From CAVUXJ01 sp963814975 (lineage in GTDB: Bacteria; Acidobacteriota; Vicinamibacteria; Vicinamibacterales; CAVVIG01): DNA of 64,000 nt. The stretch spans positions 1 through 64,000 of the forward strand of contig CAWFFB010000023.1 of NCBI GenBank assembly GCA_963814975.1, given 5' to 3'. The first letter of the stretch is position 1; each line of letters starts with the position of its first letter. Both the position numbers and the translations under genes were made by a program. Below are positions 1-7,890 of the stretch, piece after piece. The notes under the pieces were generated by a model. It was not told the DNA's origin and did no database searches. It was given only the letters and a program-made list of their open reading frames with translations.

Positions 1-1
1 G

Positions 2-166
2 CAACAGGAGGTCTGGCGCGGCACGCTGGACGATCTGGGGTCGGATCGCGCGGCACCCGGGGGCGACGGCCCTGCGACGATCGTGATTGGCGCCGTGGCG
101 GCGCTGGCGCTGATCACCCGGAATGCACACATCGTGGCGGCGGAGAGGGTGCGCAGGCGCTCGTAA
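2..166 (+). CDS. cobA: Uroporphyrinogen-III C-methyltransferase, C-terminal end (partial)
   Basis: Only the last 54 codons are in the window; the gene runs off the left edge. The frame reads QQEVWRGTLDDL, then after a short Gly/Ala-rich stretch ATIVIGAVAALAL, then a basic end. That is the pattern of the C-terminus of SAM-dependent uroporphyrinogen-III methyltransferases (CobA/CysG-A/SUMT), which make precorrin-2 for siroheme. It stops 13 bases before the start of a siroheme-dependent nitrite/sulfite reductase, so the two fit as a cofactor-plus-enzyme operon. The assignment rests on a short fragment; another tetrapyrrole methylase is possible. Confidence 0.6.
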   Translation, partial: QQEVWRGTLDDLGSDRAAPGGDGPATIVIGAVAALALITRNAHIVAAERVRRRS

Positions 167-179
167 CCAGGACAAGGAC

Positions 180-2015
180 ATGTCTACAATCGACAAGACC
201 AGCACGCACGGCCGCACCCGCCTCTCGTTCGCCAGCGTCGCCGACATCGACGAATTCGTGTCGACGCTCGAGCGCTACGAGCGTGGCGAGTTGACAGCCG
301 ATCAGTGGCGGGCGTTCCGGCTCGTTCGCGGGACGTACGGGCAACGTCAGGCCGCCGACGCGCAGATGCTGCGCATCAAGGTGCCGCAGGGCATCCTGAC
401 CAGCGATCATCTCGCGGCGCTTGCCGATGTCGGCGAGCGCTATTCGCGGCGCTTCGGCCACATCACCACGCGCCAGAACATCCAGTTTCATTTCGTCAAG
501 CTGCACGACGCCGAACCCGCGATGCGGCGCCTCGCCGAGGCGGGGCTGACGACGCGCGAGGCGTGCGGCAATTCGGTGCGCAACATCACAGCCTGCCCTT
601 ACGCGGGCGTTGCGGCCGCGGAGCGGTTCGACGTCACGCCATACGCTGAAGCGTTGACGCGGTTCTTCTTGCGTCACCGGCTCAGCTCCACGCTGCCGCG
701 AAAGTTCAAGATCGCCTTCGAAGGCTGCGCACAGGATCACGTCGCGACGGCGATCCACGATCTGGGTTTCTTCGCCGCGCTGGGTCCGGACGGGGAGAGG
801 GGCTTCCGCGTCGTCGCGGGCGGCGGCACCGCCATCATGTGCAAATCGGCTGGCATCCTGCACGAATTCATCCCGGCGGCGGACCTGCTTCGCGTGGCCG
901 AAGCCGTGCTGCGCGTGTTCCATCGGCTTGGCGATTACCAGCACAAGCAACGCAACCGGATGAAGTTCATGATCAAGGAGCTCGGGTGGGACAGGTGGCG
1001 GCACGAGTACGAGCTCGAGCTGGCGGCCTGCCGAGGGGAGGGCGGGCCCCCGCTGCTGACGATCGAGCCGCCGAACGCGGAAGCATTGCTCGAATGGCAT
1101 AAGGATGCTCCGCCGTCGCCGTCCCTGATCGCGACGCGCGTCGCGGCGGCGCCGCCGCGCGGTCCCGGCATCACGCCGGTGCTCGTGCCGATTACCACAC
1201 CGCGCGATGAAGCCTACGTGCGGTGGCGCGCCACGAACGTCCGCCCGCAGAAGCAGTTCGGCTACATGATCGCGACCGCGACCGTGCCGCTGGGCGATCT
1301 CACGAGCGAACAGATGCGCGTGATCGGCGAGCTGGCCCGTGCCTACGGGGATGGCACCGTCCGTGTCACCCTCGAGCAGGATCTGGTCTTCCGATGGGTG
1401 CCTGTGGGCGATGTCCGCGAGCTCTATCGGCGCCTGTCAGCCGCCGGCCTCGGGCTGGCGGAAGCCTCGACCATCGCCGACGTCACGAGCTGCCCAGGGG
1501 CCGAGTCGTGCCGGCTCGCCGTCACGCAATCGCGCGGCCTGGGCCGGCTCCTCGAGGACCATCTGCGCGCGCGCCCCGAGCTGATTGCCGCCGCTGATGC
1601 GGTGCGCATCAAGATCAGCGGCTGCCCGAACGGCTGCGGCCAGCACCACGTCGCGACGATCGGATTCCAGGGCAGCGTGAAACGCGTCGGTGGCCGCGCG
1701 GTGCCGCAGTACTTCGTGATGGTCGGCGGCGGCACGACCGAGCACGGCGCCAGTTTTGCGCGGACCGCCGCCAAGGTGCCGGCCCGTCGCATCCCAGAGT
1801 GCCTCGAGCGGTTGATCGGTTTCTACCAGCGCGAGCGGACCGACGGCGAGTCGGCCCCAGCGTTCTTCCAGCGGATCGATCTGGCCCGCGTCTCCAGCGA
1901 ACTCGAGGATTTGCAGCGCATCACCGAGGCCGACGCCGTGCCGCTCGATTTCGTCGATCTCGCCGAAACCGGCGAGTTCACGCCCGAAGTGATGGATGGC
2001 GAGTGCTCGGCCTGA
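180..2015 (+). CDS. Ferredoxin-type nitrite/sulfite reductase
   Basis: This is a siroheme and [4Fe-4S] enzyme of about 611 residues, catalysing the six-electron reduction of sulfite to sulfide or nitrite to ammonia in the cytoplasm. The frame shows both ferredoxin-like half domains and the motif TTRQNIQFHF. It also has CGNSVRNITACPYAG in the first siroheme domain and the cluster ligands CPGAESC (C438, C444) and GCPNGCG (C482, C486). I chose ATG 180 because AAGGAC lies just upstream; an upstream in-frame start at 123 would overlap the preceding methyltransferase gene. Substrate is not certain. The siroheme gene before it and the SAM-riboswitch-controlled hom-thrC after it favour sulfite and sulfur-amino-acid supply, but NirA-type nitrite reductases look alike. 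Confidence 0.9.
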   Translation: MSTIDKTSTHGRTRLSFASVADIDEFVSTLERYERGELTADQWRAFRLVRGTYGQRQAADAQMLRIKVPQGILTSDHLAALADVGERYSRRFGHITTRQNIQFHFVKLHDAEPAMRRLAEAGLTTREACGNSVRNITACPYAGVAAAERFDVTPYAEALTRFFLRHRLSSTLPRKFKIAFEGCAQDHVATAIHDLGFFAALGPDGERGFRVVAGGGTAIMCKSAGILHEFIPAADLLRVAEAVLRVFHRLGDYQHKQRNRMKFMIKELGWDRWRHEYELELAACRGEGGPPLLTIEPPNAEALLEWHKDAPPSPSLIATRVAAAPPRGPGITPVLVPITTPRDEAYVRWRATNVRPQKQFGYMIATATVPLGDLTSEQMRVIGELARAYGDGTVRVTLEQDLVFRWVPVGDVRELYRRLSAAGLGLAEASTIADVTSCPGAESCRLAVTQSRGLGRLLEDHLRARPELIAAADAVRIKISGCPNGCGQHHVATIGFQGSVKRVGGRAVPQYFVMVGGGTTEHGASFARTAAKVPARRIPECLERLIGFYQRERTDGESAPAFFQRIDLARVSSELEDLQRITEADAVPLDFVDLAETGEFTPEVMDGECSA

Positions 2016-2027
2016 CGCTGGCAATTG

Positions 2028-2157
2028 CAGATTGCTGATTGCAGATTGCAGATTGAATTTCAGATTGAATGCCGCAGATGTCCCTGGAGTCCGTCTTCTC
2101 CCCATCTGCAATCAATCTGCAATTGAATCTGAAATCTGCCATCTGAAGTCTGCAAAG
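2028..2157. repeat. Heptamer-phased intergenic repeat
   Basis: After the reductase stop the DNA becomes relatively AT-rich and is built from seven-base units such as ATTGCAG and ATTGAAT. About 60 bases later the reverse-complement units follow (AATCTGC, AATCTGA, CATCTGA). The two halves can pair as an imperfect long hairpin. It may help end transcription of the reductase gene, but there is no clear U-tract. Similar arrays recur across the window. Confidence 0.7.
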
Positions 2158-2206
2158 CCAGGCAGGGTCCACATATCTACCAATGTAGATGTGTCGATAA
2201 AAGCTC

Positions 2207-2236
2207 TTGCGGACCCTTTCAGCCGTCTGATATATT
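2207..2236 (+). promoter_or_regulatory. Sigma-70-like promoter upstream of the SAM riboswitch
   Basis: TTGCGG (2207-2212) and TATATT (2231-2236) are separated by 18 bases. This would place transcription start near 2243, just before the first riboswitch stem at 2259. The fit to the consensus is good for a GC-rich genome and the position is right, but it is a sequence match only. Confidence 0.45.
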
Positions 2237-2258
2237 CCGACCGAGGACGGCTGCCACG

Positions 2259-2440
2259 TTCTTATCAAGAGTGGCTGAGGGACAGGCCCGACGACGCCAC
2301 GGCAACCCCGGGCCCCCGATGGGTGCGGTGAGGTGCCAAATCCTGCCCGTTGGTCCGGCTCGCGCCGGACACTACGACTGCCCTTGCGGCGCATGACGTA
2401 GTGCCCGCCTCAGGCGGACCCGAAACGGGGAAGATGAGAA
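2259..2440 (+). promoter_or_regulatory. SAM-I (S-box) riboswitch controlling hom-thrC
   Basis: The S-box consensus is clear. P1 is TTCTTATC (2259-2266) pairing with GATGAGAA (2433-2440), followed by AAGAG, GAGGGACAGGCCCGACGA, GGCAACC, GGTGCCAAATCC (2332-2343) and GAAGATGAGAA. P4 is formed by CCCGTT (2346-2351) and AACGGG (2424-2429). Its loop is enlarged to about 70 bases by a pair of facing palindromes. The class binds S-adenosylmethionine and turns off methionine-related genes. Here it precedes homoserine dehydrogenase, the branch-point supply of homoserine. The ribosome-binding AAAGGA (2439-2444) overlaps the end of the P1 3' strand, which suggests translational control rather than a terminator; I see no U-tract. 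Confidence 0.93.
2352..2423. repeat. REP-like palindrome pair inside riboswitch P4
   Basis: Two palindromic units face each other: GTCCGGCTCGCGCCGGAC followed by ACTACG, and CGTAGTGC followed by CCGCCTCAGGCGGAC. The second is close to the reverse complement of the first, with the ACTACG/CGTAGT sides inward, as in paired REP (BIME-type) elements. Units of the same kind occur near 63.2 kb. The pair lies wholly within the loop closed by the P4 stem, so the aptamer core is intact. Confidence 0.65.
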
Positions 2441-2446
2441 AGGACT

Positions 2447-3533
2447 TTGGGTCTCAACTCGTTTCAAACGTCCGGCAACAGTCCCGGCTCGCCACGCTGC
2501 CTGGTCGGCATCCTCGGTTTCGGCACCGTCGGGTCGGCCATCGCCCGGCGGCTCACTGGCCCCGATTCGATTCCCAGTCTCGAACTCACGCACATCTGCG
2601 ACCGGCGCGCGCGCGACAAGCGCGCCCGGCAGCCCGAATCCTCCACCAACCGGGTCGTCTGGACCGACACGTTCGATGACCTGCTCGCCAGCGACGTCGA
2701 GATCATCGTCGAAGCCATTGGCGGAGCCGGACCGGCCGTCGACTATGTCCGTGCCGCGCTGCTGGCCGGGAAGTCGGTGGTCACCGCGAACAAGGACGTC
2801 ATCGCGCATCACGGTCCCGCGCTGCTCCTGCTCGCGGAGCGGCAGGGGCGGCAACTGCGGTACGAGGCGGCCGTCGGCGGCGCGATGCCGATTGTGCGCG
2901 CGCTCGGCGACGGACTCGGCGGCGAACGCGTGACCTGCATCGACGCGATCTTGAACGGCACCAGCAACGCCGTGCTTTCCCGGATGGACGCCGTCGGGTG
3001 CTCGATCGACGAGGCCATCGCTGATGCGTGCGCGCGCGGCTTCGCCGAGTCGGACCCTTCTGCCGATCTCAGTGGCGTGGACGCCGCGGCGAAGCTGGTG
3101 ATTCTGTGCTCGCTCGGGTTCCGGCTTCGCGTCAGCCCCTCGCGGATCGAGACGCGGACGACGGCGCGCATCCAGCCCGAAGACTTCCGCGAAGCCAGCG
3201 CGCGGGGCGGGACCATTCGGCAGATCGCTCACGCCGACTACGACCGGGAGCGGTCGATGCTGACCGCCTGGGTGGCGCCGGTGTTCGTGGCGCGCGCATC
3301 CCTTTTCGCGCAGGACGATCGGCCCGCTGAACGCGGCCATCGTGACCGGGACGTATGCCGGGGAGATGACGATCACGGGGACCGGCGCCGGCGGCGAGGC
3401 CACCGCCGTGGCCGCGATCGGCGATCTCGTCGCCATCGCGCGCGATCATGCCGCGATCGTTCCCGCCCCGATACTGACGGAACCCAAGGAAATTCGAGGA
3501 CTCGTGGACCACAAACTCGCGGAGGCTGTGTGA
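2447..3533 (+). CDS. hom: Homoserine dehydrogenase (one apparent frameshift)
   Basis: It reduces aspartate semialdehyde to homoserine with NAD(P)H, the branch point to threonine and methionine. The N-terminus holds the nucleotide-binding loop GILGFGTVGSAIARRL, then VVTANKDVIAHHG and the family motif ILNGTSNAVLSRM. Near base 3314 the frame changes: LFAQ in the first frame is followed one base on by TIGPLNAAIVTGTYAGEM. The gene then finishes with IRGLVDHKLAEAV, so one extra base explains the break. Joined length is about 361 residues. The only possible starts after the riboswitch in this frame are TTG 2447 and a later CTG. No ACT domain follows, so this is a short form. It is translationally coupled to thrC and under SAM control. 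Confidence 0.85.
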
Positions 3534-4765
3534 GCGCCCTTACCGGACTGCAGTGCCATCTCTGCAAGACCATGTTTCCACCCGAAGCCCTCTATGTTTG
3601 CGATCGGTGCCTGGGGCCGCTGGAGCCGGTCTACGATTACGCGTCGATCAAGCTGACCCGGGAGCAGATCGAGCGCCGGCCGAAGAACCTGTGGCGTTAT
3701 CGGGAGCTGTTGCCGATCACCGGCGAGCCGAAGACAGGTTTTCATTCCGGCTTCACACCGCTGGTCCGCTGCAGCCGGCTGGCCGAGCGCCTCGGCGTCC
3801 GCGAGCTCTACATCAAGGATGATTCGGTCAACCACCCGACGCTGTCCTACAAGGACCGGGTCGTGTCGGTCGCGGCGACGCGCGCCGTGGAGCTCGGGCT
3901 CGACGTGCTGGCCTGCGCGTCGACCGGCAACCTCGCCAACAGCGTGTCGGCGCACGCCGCCCGTCTCGGACTGGAGTGTTGCGTGTTCATTCCCGACAAC
4001 CTCGAGGCGGGAAAGGTGCTCGGGTCTGCGATCTTTGGTCCAACCATTCTCTCGATTGCCGGAAATTACGACGATGTCAACCGGCTGTGCACGCAGGTGG
4101 CGGATCGGTTCGGCTGGGGGTTCGTGAACATCAACCTGCGGTCGTACTACGCGGAGGGCGCGAAGACCTATGGATTCGAGATCGCCGAGCAGCTTGGCTG
4201 GCGATTTCCTCAGCACGTCGTCTCACCGGTGGCGGGCGGCACGCTGCTCCCGCGCATCGCGCGCGGCTTTCGCGAACTCGTGACCGTGGGGCTCGTCGAA
4301 GGCGATCTCCCACGCATTCATGCGGCGCAGGCGGCCGGCTGCGCGCCGGTTGTCCACGCGCTCGACACCGGGGCGGATCATACGGAGCCGGTCCGGCCCA
4401 ACACGATTGCGAAATCGATTGCCATCGGTAATCCGGCCGACGGCCATCAGGTGCTGCAGACCGTGCGCGAGACCGGCGGCTCGGGCACCGCTGTCACCGA
4501 CGTTCAGATCGTGGACGCCATCCGGCTGCTCGCCGAGACCGAGGGCATCTTCACCGAACCGGCGGGCGGCACGACGCTCGGCGGCGCGATCGATTTGATT
4601 CAGCGTGGCGTCATCGGCCCCGACGAATCCGTGGTCGTCTGCGTCACCGGCAACGGGTACAAGACCGCGGAAGTAATGACCGGTCAGCTGACCGAGCCCG
4701 TGCGTCTCAGCCGCTCGTTCAAGGAGTTCGAGGCCTGGTGGGAGAGCCGGCAAGCGCTGGCATAG
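3530..4765 (+). CDS. thrC: Threonine synthase
   Basis: This PLP enzyme converts O-phosphohomoserine to threonine. It is 411 residues long, starting at GTG 3530, which overlaps the hom stop (GTGTGA), a usual sign of coupled translation. The N-terminus carries a four-cysteine zinc-ribbon-like motif (CHLCKTMF..CDRC) found in one class of threonine synthases. The PLP lysine lies in HPTLSYKDRVVSVA, followed by the ASTGNLANS phosphate/substrate loop and, near the end, the PLP-binding EPAGGTT and VTGNGYK. As a member of a SAM-riboswitch transcript its supply would fall when SAM is high. Confidence 0.93.
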   Translation: MSALTGLQCHLCKTMFPPEALYVCDRCLGPLEPVYDYASIKLTREQIERRPKNLWRYRELLPITGEPKTGFHSGFTPLVRCSRLAERLGVRELYIKDDSVNHPTLSYKDRVVSVAATRAVELGLDVLACASTGNLANSVSAHAARLGLECCVFIPDNLEAGKVLGSAIFGPTILSIAGNYDDVNRLCTQVADRFGWGFVNINLRSYYAEGAKTYGFEIAEQLGWRFPQHVVSPVAGGTLLPRIARGFRELVTVGLVEGDLPRIHAAQAAGCAPVVHALDTGADHTEPVRPNTIAKSIAIGNPADGHQVLQTVRETGGSGTAVTDVQIVDAIRLLAETEGIFTEPAGGTTLGGAIDLIQRGVIGPDESVVVCVTGNGYKTAEVMTGQLTEPVRLSRSFKEFEAWWESRQALA

Positions 4766-4769
4766 TGGA

Positions 4770-4912
4770 CGCGTTCAAGTGTCAAGTCTCACGCTTCAAG
4801 TCTCACATCGCAATCAATCCGCAATCTGAAATCAATCTGCAAGTCGCGATCTGCAAATCAATCTGAAATCTGCAATTCAATCTGCAATCTGAAATCTGCA
4901 GTCTGCAATAGA
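4770..4912. repeat. Heptamer-phased intergenic repeat
   Basis: The gap between thrC and the VOC gene is almost entirely units of AATCTGC, AATCTGA and AATCAATCTG in one orientation, plus CAAGTCTCA at the left edge. Composition is much more AT-rich than the neighbouring genes. Confidence 0.7.
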
Positions 4913-4925
4913 AGAGGGTGGAGCC

Positions 4926-5411
4926 GTGGCCCCCATCGATCCCGCCGTCGACATCGGACATGTTCACCTCAAGGTCGCCGATCTCAATCGCGCCTTGACG
5001 TTTTATTGCGACGTTCTCGGGTTTGAGCTGACGGCACGGTATGGACCGGGGGCTGCCTTCGTCGGCGCGGGAGGCTATCACCATCACATCGCGCTGAACA
5101 CCTGGGAAAGCCTGGGCGGATCGCCCCCGCCTCCGGGAAGCACAGGGTTGTACCACGTGGCCATCAGATATCCCGCGCGCGCAACATTGGCCGACGCCCT
5201 TCGGCGGCTCGAGCGGGCCGGAATTCCTTTACAAGGTGCCGCCGATCACGGAGTCAGCGAGTCCCTCTATCTGACGGACCCCGACCAGAACGGTGTCGAG
5301 CTGTACTGCGATCGTCCGCGCGGCGAATGGCCGCGTGGACCTGCCGGCGAGATCGTGATGTACACGCGGCCGCTGGACTTGGAGGGCCTGCTTGCTGCTG
5401 CTCGCCCCTAA
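4926..5411 (+). CDS. VOC-family (glyoxalase/extradiol dioxygenase-like) protein
   Basis: This is a 161-residue protein with two vicinal-oxygen-chelate modules: HVHLKVADLNRALTFYCDVL near the start and GLYHVAIRYP in the second half. The metal ligands expected of the fold are visible as H in HVHLKV, H in YHVAI and E in NGVELYCDRP. The sequence resembles CatE-type catechol-2,3-dioxygenase-like proteins, but members of this group act on many substrates and I cannot name one. GTG 4926 is preceded by GAGGGTGGAG. It stands alone after a repeat-filled gap and has no obvious pathway partner. Confidence 0.85.
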   Translation: MAPIDPAVDIGHVHLKVADLNRALTFYCDVLGFELTARYGPGAAFVGAGGYHHHIALNTWESLGGSPPPPGSTGLYHVAIRYPARATLADALRRLERAGIPLQGAADHGVSESLYLTDPDQNGVELYCDRPRGEWPRGPAGEIVMYTRPLDLEGLLAAARP

Positions 5412-5521
5412 TCCCAAGAAGGCGCCTGGTTCAAGCGTCTATCGGTCAAGGAGCGCGAAACTTGGGATATTATCGATGAGGAACGAGGCCGGTGCGCCGG
5501 AACCGGGCAAGGAGGCTTTGC

Positions 5522-5866
5522 GTGAGGACGTTCATTGCATTGAGTGCGGCTGTCATTTTTGCGACCACGGTATTCCCGGCGGAGCAGACCTGGTCCGGCG
5601 AAATTGCCGACTCGGCGTGCGGCCTGATGCATCCTGAGGACCCGGACGCCGCGGGCGGTGGCAAAGCGGGTCCACCGGACCCGCGCGAGTGCACCCTCGC
5701 CTGTATCAGGGGCGGCTCGAAGTACGTGTTCGTCTCGAACGGAATGGTCTATCAGATCGCCGATCAGAAGGATCCGGCCCTCCAGACCCATGCGGGTCAC
5801 ATGGTGAAGCTCACCGGCGAGATCAAGGACACCACCATCACGGTGTCGAAGATCGAGGGGCCCTGA
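5522..5866 (+). CDS. Small exported protein, DUF5818-like
   Basis: It has 114 residues. GTG 5522 follows a strong AAGGAGG at 5509-5515, so I prefer it to the upstream in-frame start at 5492. A signal peptide (VRTFIALSAAVIFATTVFPAEQ) precedes a small domain with WSGEIADSACG, a paired-cysteine segment CTLACIRGGSKYVF, and HAGHMVKLTGEI. This pattern of exported, cysteine-bearing small proteins is common in Acidobacteriota and resembles DUF5818; the function is unknown. The three cysteines and a histidine would allow metal or disulfide roles, but nothing in the sequence proves one. It is followed 17 bases later by another exported protein. Confidence 0.75.
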   Translation: MRTFIALSAAVIFATTVFPAEQTWSGEIADSACGLMHPEDPDAAGGGKAGPPDPRECTLACIRGGSKYVFVSNGMVYQIADQKDPALQTHAGHMVKLTGEIKDTTITVSKIEGP

Positions 5867-5883
5867 CCCGGAGCGGCGGGGAC

Positions 5884-6387
5884 GTGGCGATAAGCAAGGT
5901 CAGACGGGTCGTGCTCGTGAGCGCCGTGGCGTTTGCCGCGGCCGGCCTACGGACGTTCACCCTGCGCCAGGCCGTGGCCGCGGCCCAGAGCGTGTCGCCC
6001 GCGTCGGATTCAGCGTGGGCGCTCGCCCACTACGACCACAGGCCACGACAAGGCGGCCTCGTGCTGATGAACGGGGACACCCACTTCGAGGTCGTTCTCG
6101 ATACGACCGGCAGCTACAGCGTGTACTTCAGCAGCGGTGTGCGAGCCCCGTTGCCGGCGACGATTGCCTCGGAGGTCAGAATCGCCGTGATTCCGAACGG
6201 CCGTTCGCGCGAAACGATTGCCATGGCGCCGGACCCGACGAACTCGCACTGGGTTGGGCGGGGCACGCCCATCGATGACAATGCCGACGCCATCGTCCGG
6301 GTGGGCTACACGGCCGATGCGACGCCCTACTGGATTGACGTGCCGGCCTCGGCATGGAACAGCCTCACGGCTCCGCGCTCGCAATAG
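5884..6387 (+). CDS. Exported hypothetical protein
   Basis: It has 167 residues from GTG 5884, with a hydrophobic N-terminal export signal (VVLVSAVAFAAAGL). The mature part begins near HYDHRPRQGGLVLMNGD and is beta-rich, with YSVYFSSGVRAPLPATIASEV and IAVIPNGRSRETIAM. I do not recognise the family. It is 17 bases after the DUF5818-like gene and overlaps the 3' end of the convergent HupE-like gene by 23 bases. It may belong to the same exported unit as its upstream neighbour. Confidence 0.7.
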   Translation: MAISKVRRVVLVSAVAFAAAGLRTFTLRQAVAAAQSVSPASDSAWALAHYDHRPRQGGLVLMNGDTHFEVVLDTTGSYSVYFSSGVRAPLPATIASEVRIAVIPNGRSRETIAMAPDPTNSHWVGRGTPIDDNADAIVRVGYTADATPYWIDVPASAWNSLTAPRSQ

Positions 6388-7760
6388 CGCGCGCGGCACC
6401 CCGCTCGCCCGCCGCGGTTCGTCCGACAGTCATCCACAGCACCCAGAAAGCGGCCAGCGCGATGATGACACCGATTGCCCAGTTCACCAGCATCAGTGCC
6501 GGAATGCCCGCCGGCCATTGAAATGGATAGCGGCTCAGGAGCGTCCCCCGATCGACCATCCAATGCCACGCGATATGGCCGGCCACCAGCGATAGGAGGA
6601 GCGCCGCCGCCCGCTCGCCGAGCAGCCGGGCCAGGACAGTGACCACGGGGACGAGGAGCAGGAGGACCACGACTTGTCCGGCTGCCACGCCCGCGCCGAA
6701 CGCGAGCAGCGAGGTCATCGCGTGGGCGCCGGCAAACTGCAGCGCCGGCCGAAGACCGAACGAGAAATGAAATCCGAGCAGGAGTCCGAAGCCGAAGGCG
6801 ATCATCCAGCGGCGGCTGCTGCCGGTTTCCATCGCGTTTTCGATCGCCATGTAGATGATGGAGCACGCGATCAGCAACCCGATCAGCGGCTGGAACCATA
6901 ACGTGTCCAGCGAAAGATTCGAGGACGGGCTCAGCGTGATCGCTTCGGCCACCGCGAATGCCGTCACGACGGGAATGAGCGTCCGCCAGCGCCGCAGCGG
7001 AATCGCCAGCGCGAGCAGGAAGAGCCAGTAGTCCTGGCCGTACAGGATTCGATGGAACCCGGTCCTGACGAACCGCGCCGCCACCTGGTACCACGTGGGG
7101 TCGAGTCTGATGAGGCCGGGATTCCCTGTGAACTCGAACGTGTGCATGGTGCCGTCAGGAGGCAGGAAACCGCAGCGACGTCGTCGTGCTCAGCGCAAGG
7201 CTGCTCAGCTTCGAGTAGATCGAAAACCGGGACCGATCCGATTGAATCGGGTACTCGAGCAAGACGTCGAGCAGGCCCTGGTTCCAGATGAAATCCACGC
7301 CGTTTGTCAGCCGCGGGCCCTGAACGTGGGCAAGGGCTTGGTCGTATGAGGCGAACGACCCGTCGAAGGCGAGCGAGGCACGAACGTCGACGACCCGGGG
7401 GGGTGGGAGGGGACGGTTGTTTTCGGACGCCTCGAGGTTGGTGACGATCCACAACCCCGCCGCGTCGTTGAGCACACGGTCGGCCCGCTCGAGATCCACG
7501 AAGTCCTGCGAGGTCCCTCGCGTCGGGTACTCGAGATCCACCATGGTCTGGAGGGGAACCCGCACGAGCATCCGGAGTCGTTGCCCCTCGGGCTTCAGGA
7601 TCAACTCGATTTTCGCGTCGTTCGGGATGACATGCGCGCGGGCGCAGGCGGGCAGTCCGAGCAGCGCCGGGAGCGTCAGAACTGCGGCGAGGCGCCTGGT
7701 CAGGATACGGTTACCTCCTGCCGACGAAAGCCACTTCGAGGCGGGCAAACGAGCACACAT
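6365..7760 (-). CDS. HupE/UreJ-like membrane protein with N-terminal periplasmic domain (one apparent frameshift)
   Basis: Two reading frames belong to one gene. The upstream part (7760 to 7155) has a signal peptide (LAAVLTLPALLGLPACARAH) and a beta-rich periplasmic domain. The downstream part (7147 to 6365) has the HupE/UreJ-type multi-helix domain, with FLLALAIPLRRW, AFGFGLLLGFHFSFGLR and AGHIAWHWMVDRG. Around base 7166 one extra base separates TSLRF from LPPDGTMHTFEFTGNPG, which continues without a gap. Joined length is about 464 residues with six or more helices. HupE/UreJ proteins are linked to nickel (or cobalt) entry, but this large fused type is widespread in organisms without hydrogenase nearby, so the substrate is open. 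AGGAGGT near 7725 hints at a start downstream of ATG 7760. Confidence 0.75.
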
Positions 7761-7890
7761 TCACAGAATAGCCGTGGGTCATCCCACCGACCAGGAAAAA
7801 GTTGCGAGCCGCACGAAGGAACGGCAAAGTGGAGTACACTTTCGCAGCGGTAAGAGGTGGGTCACGGGCGGTGTCCGGAGGAGTAGATTT

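Noticed and set aside
114..1100. Long open frame on the minus strand opposite the nitrite/sulfite reductase
   Set aside because: It is antisense to a gene with clear catalytic motifs, has no family signature and a composition typical of a GC-rich shadow frame. Many similar frames across the window were dropped for the same reason.
2434..2679. ATG 2434 with good spacing after the riboswitch as the hom start
   Set aside because: It lies inside the riboswitch P1 strand and in another frame; the NAD-binding loop of hom is in the TTG 2447 frame with no sign of a shift between.
2028..4912. CRISPR array or tandem gene repeat
   Set aside because: Units are seven bases, without spacers of constant length and without cas genes; they are short phased repeats, not CRISPR.
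5410..5468. AATCCCAAG...CTTGGGATT inverted repeat as a structured RNA
   Set aside because: The arms are nine bases with a 40-base loop and no other helix or known motif; a chance pair is likely.
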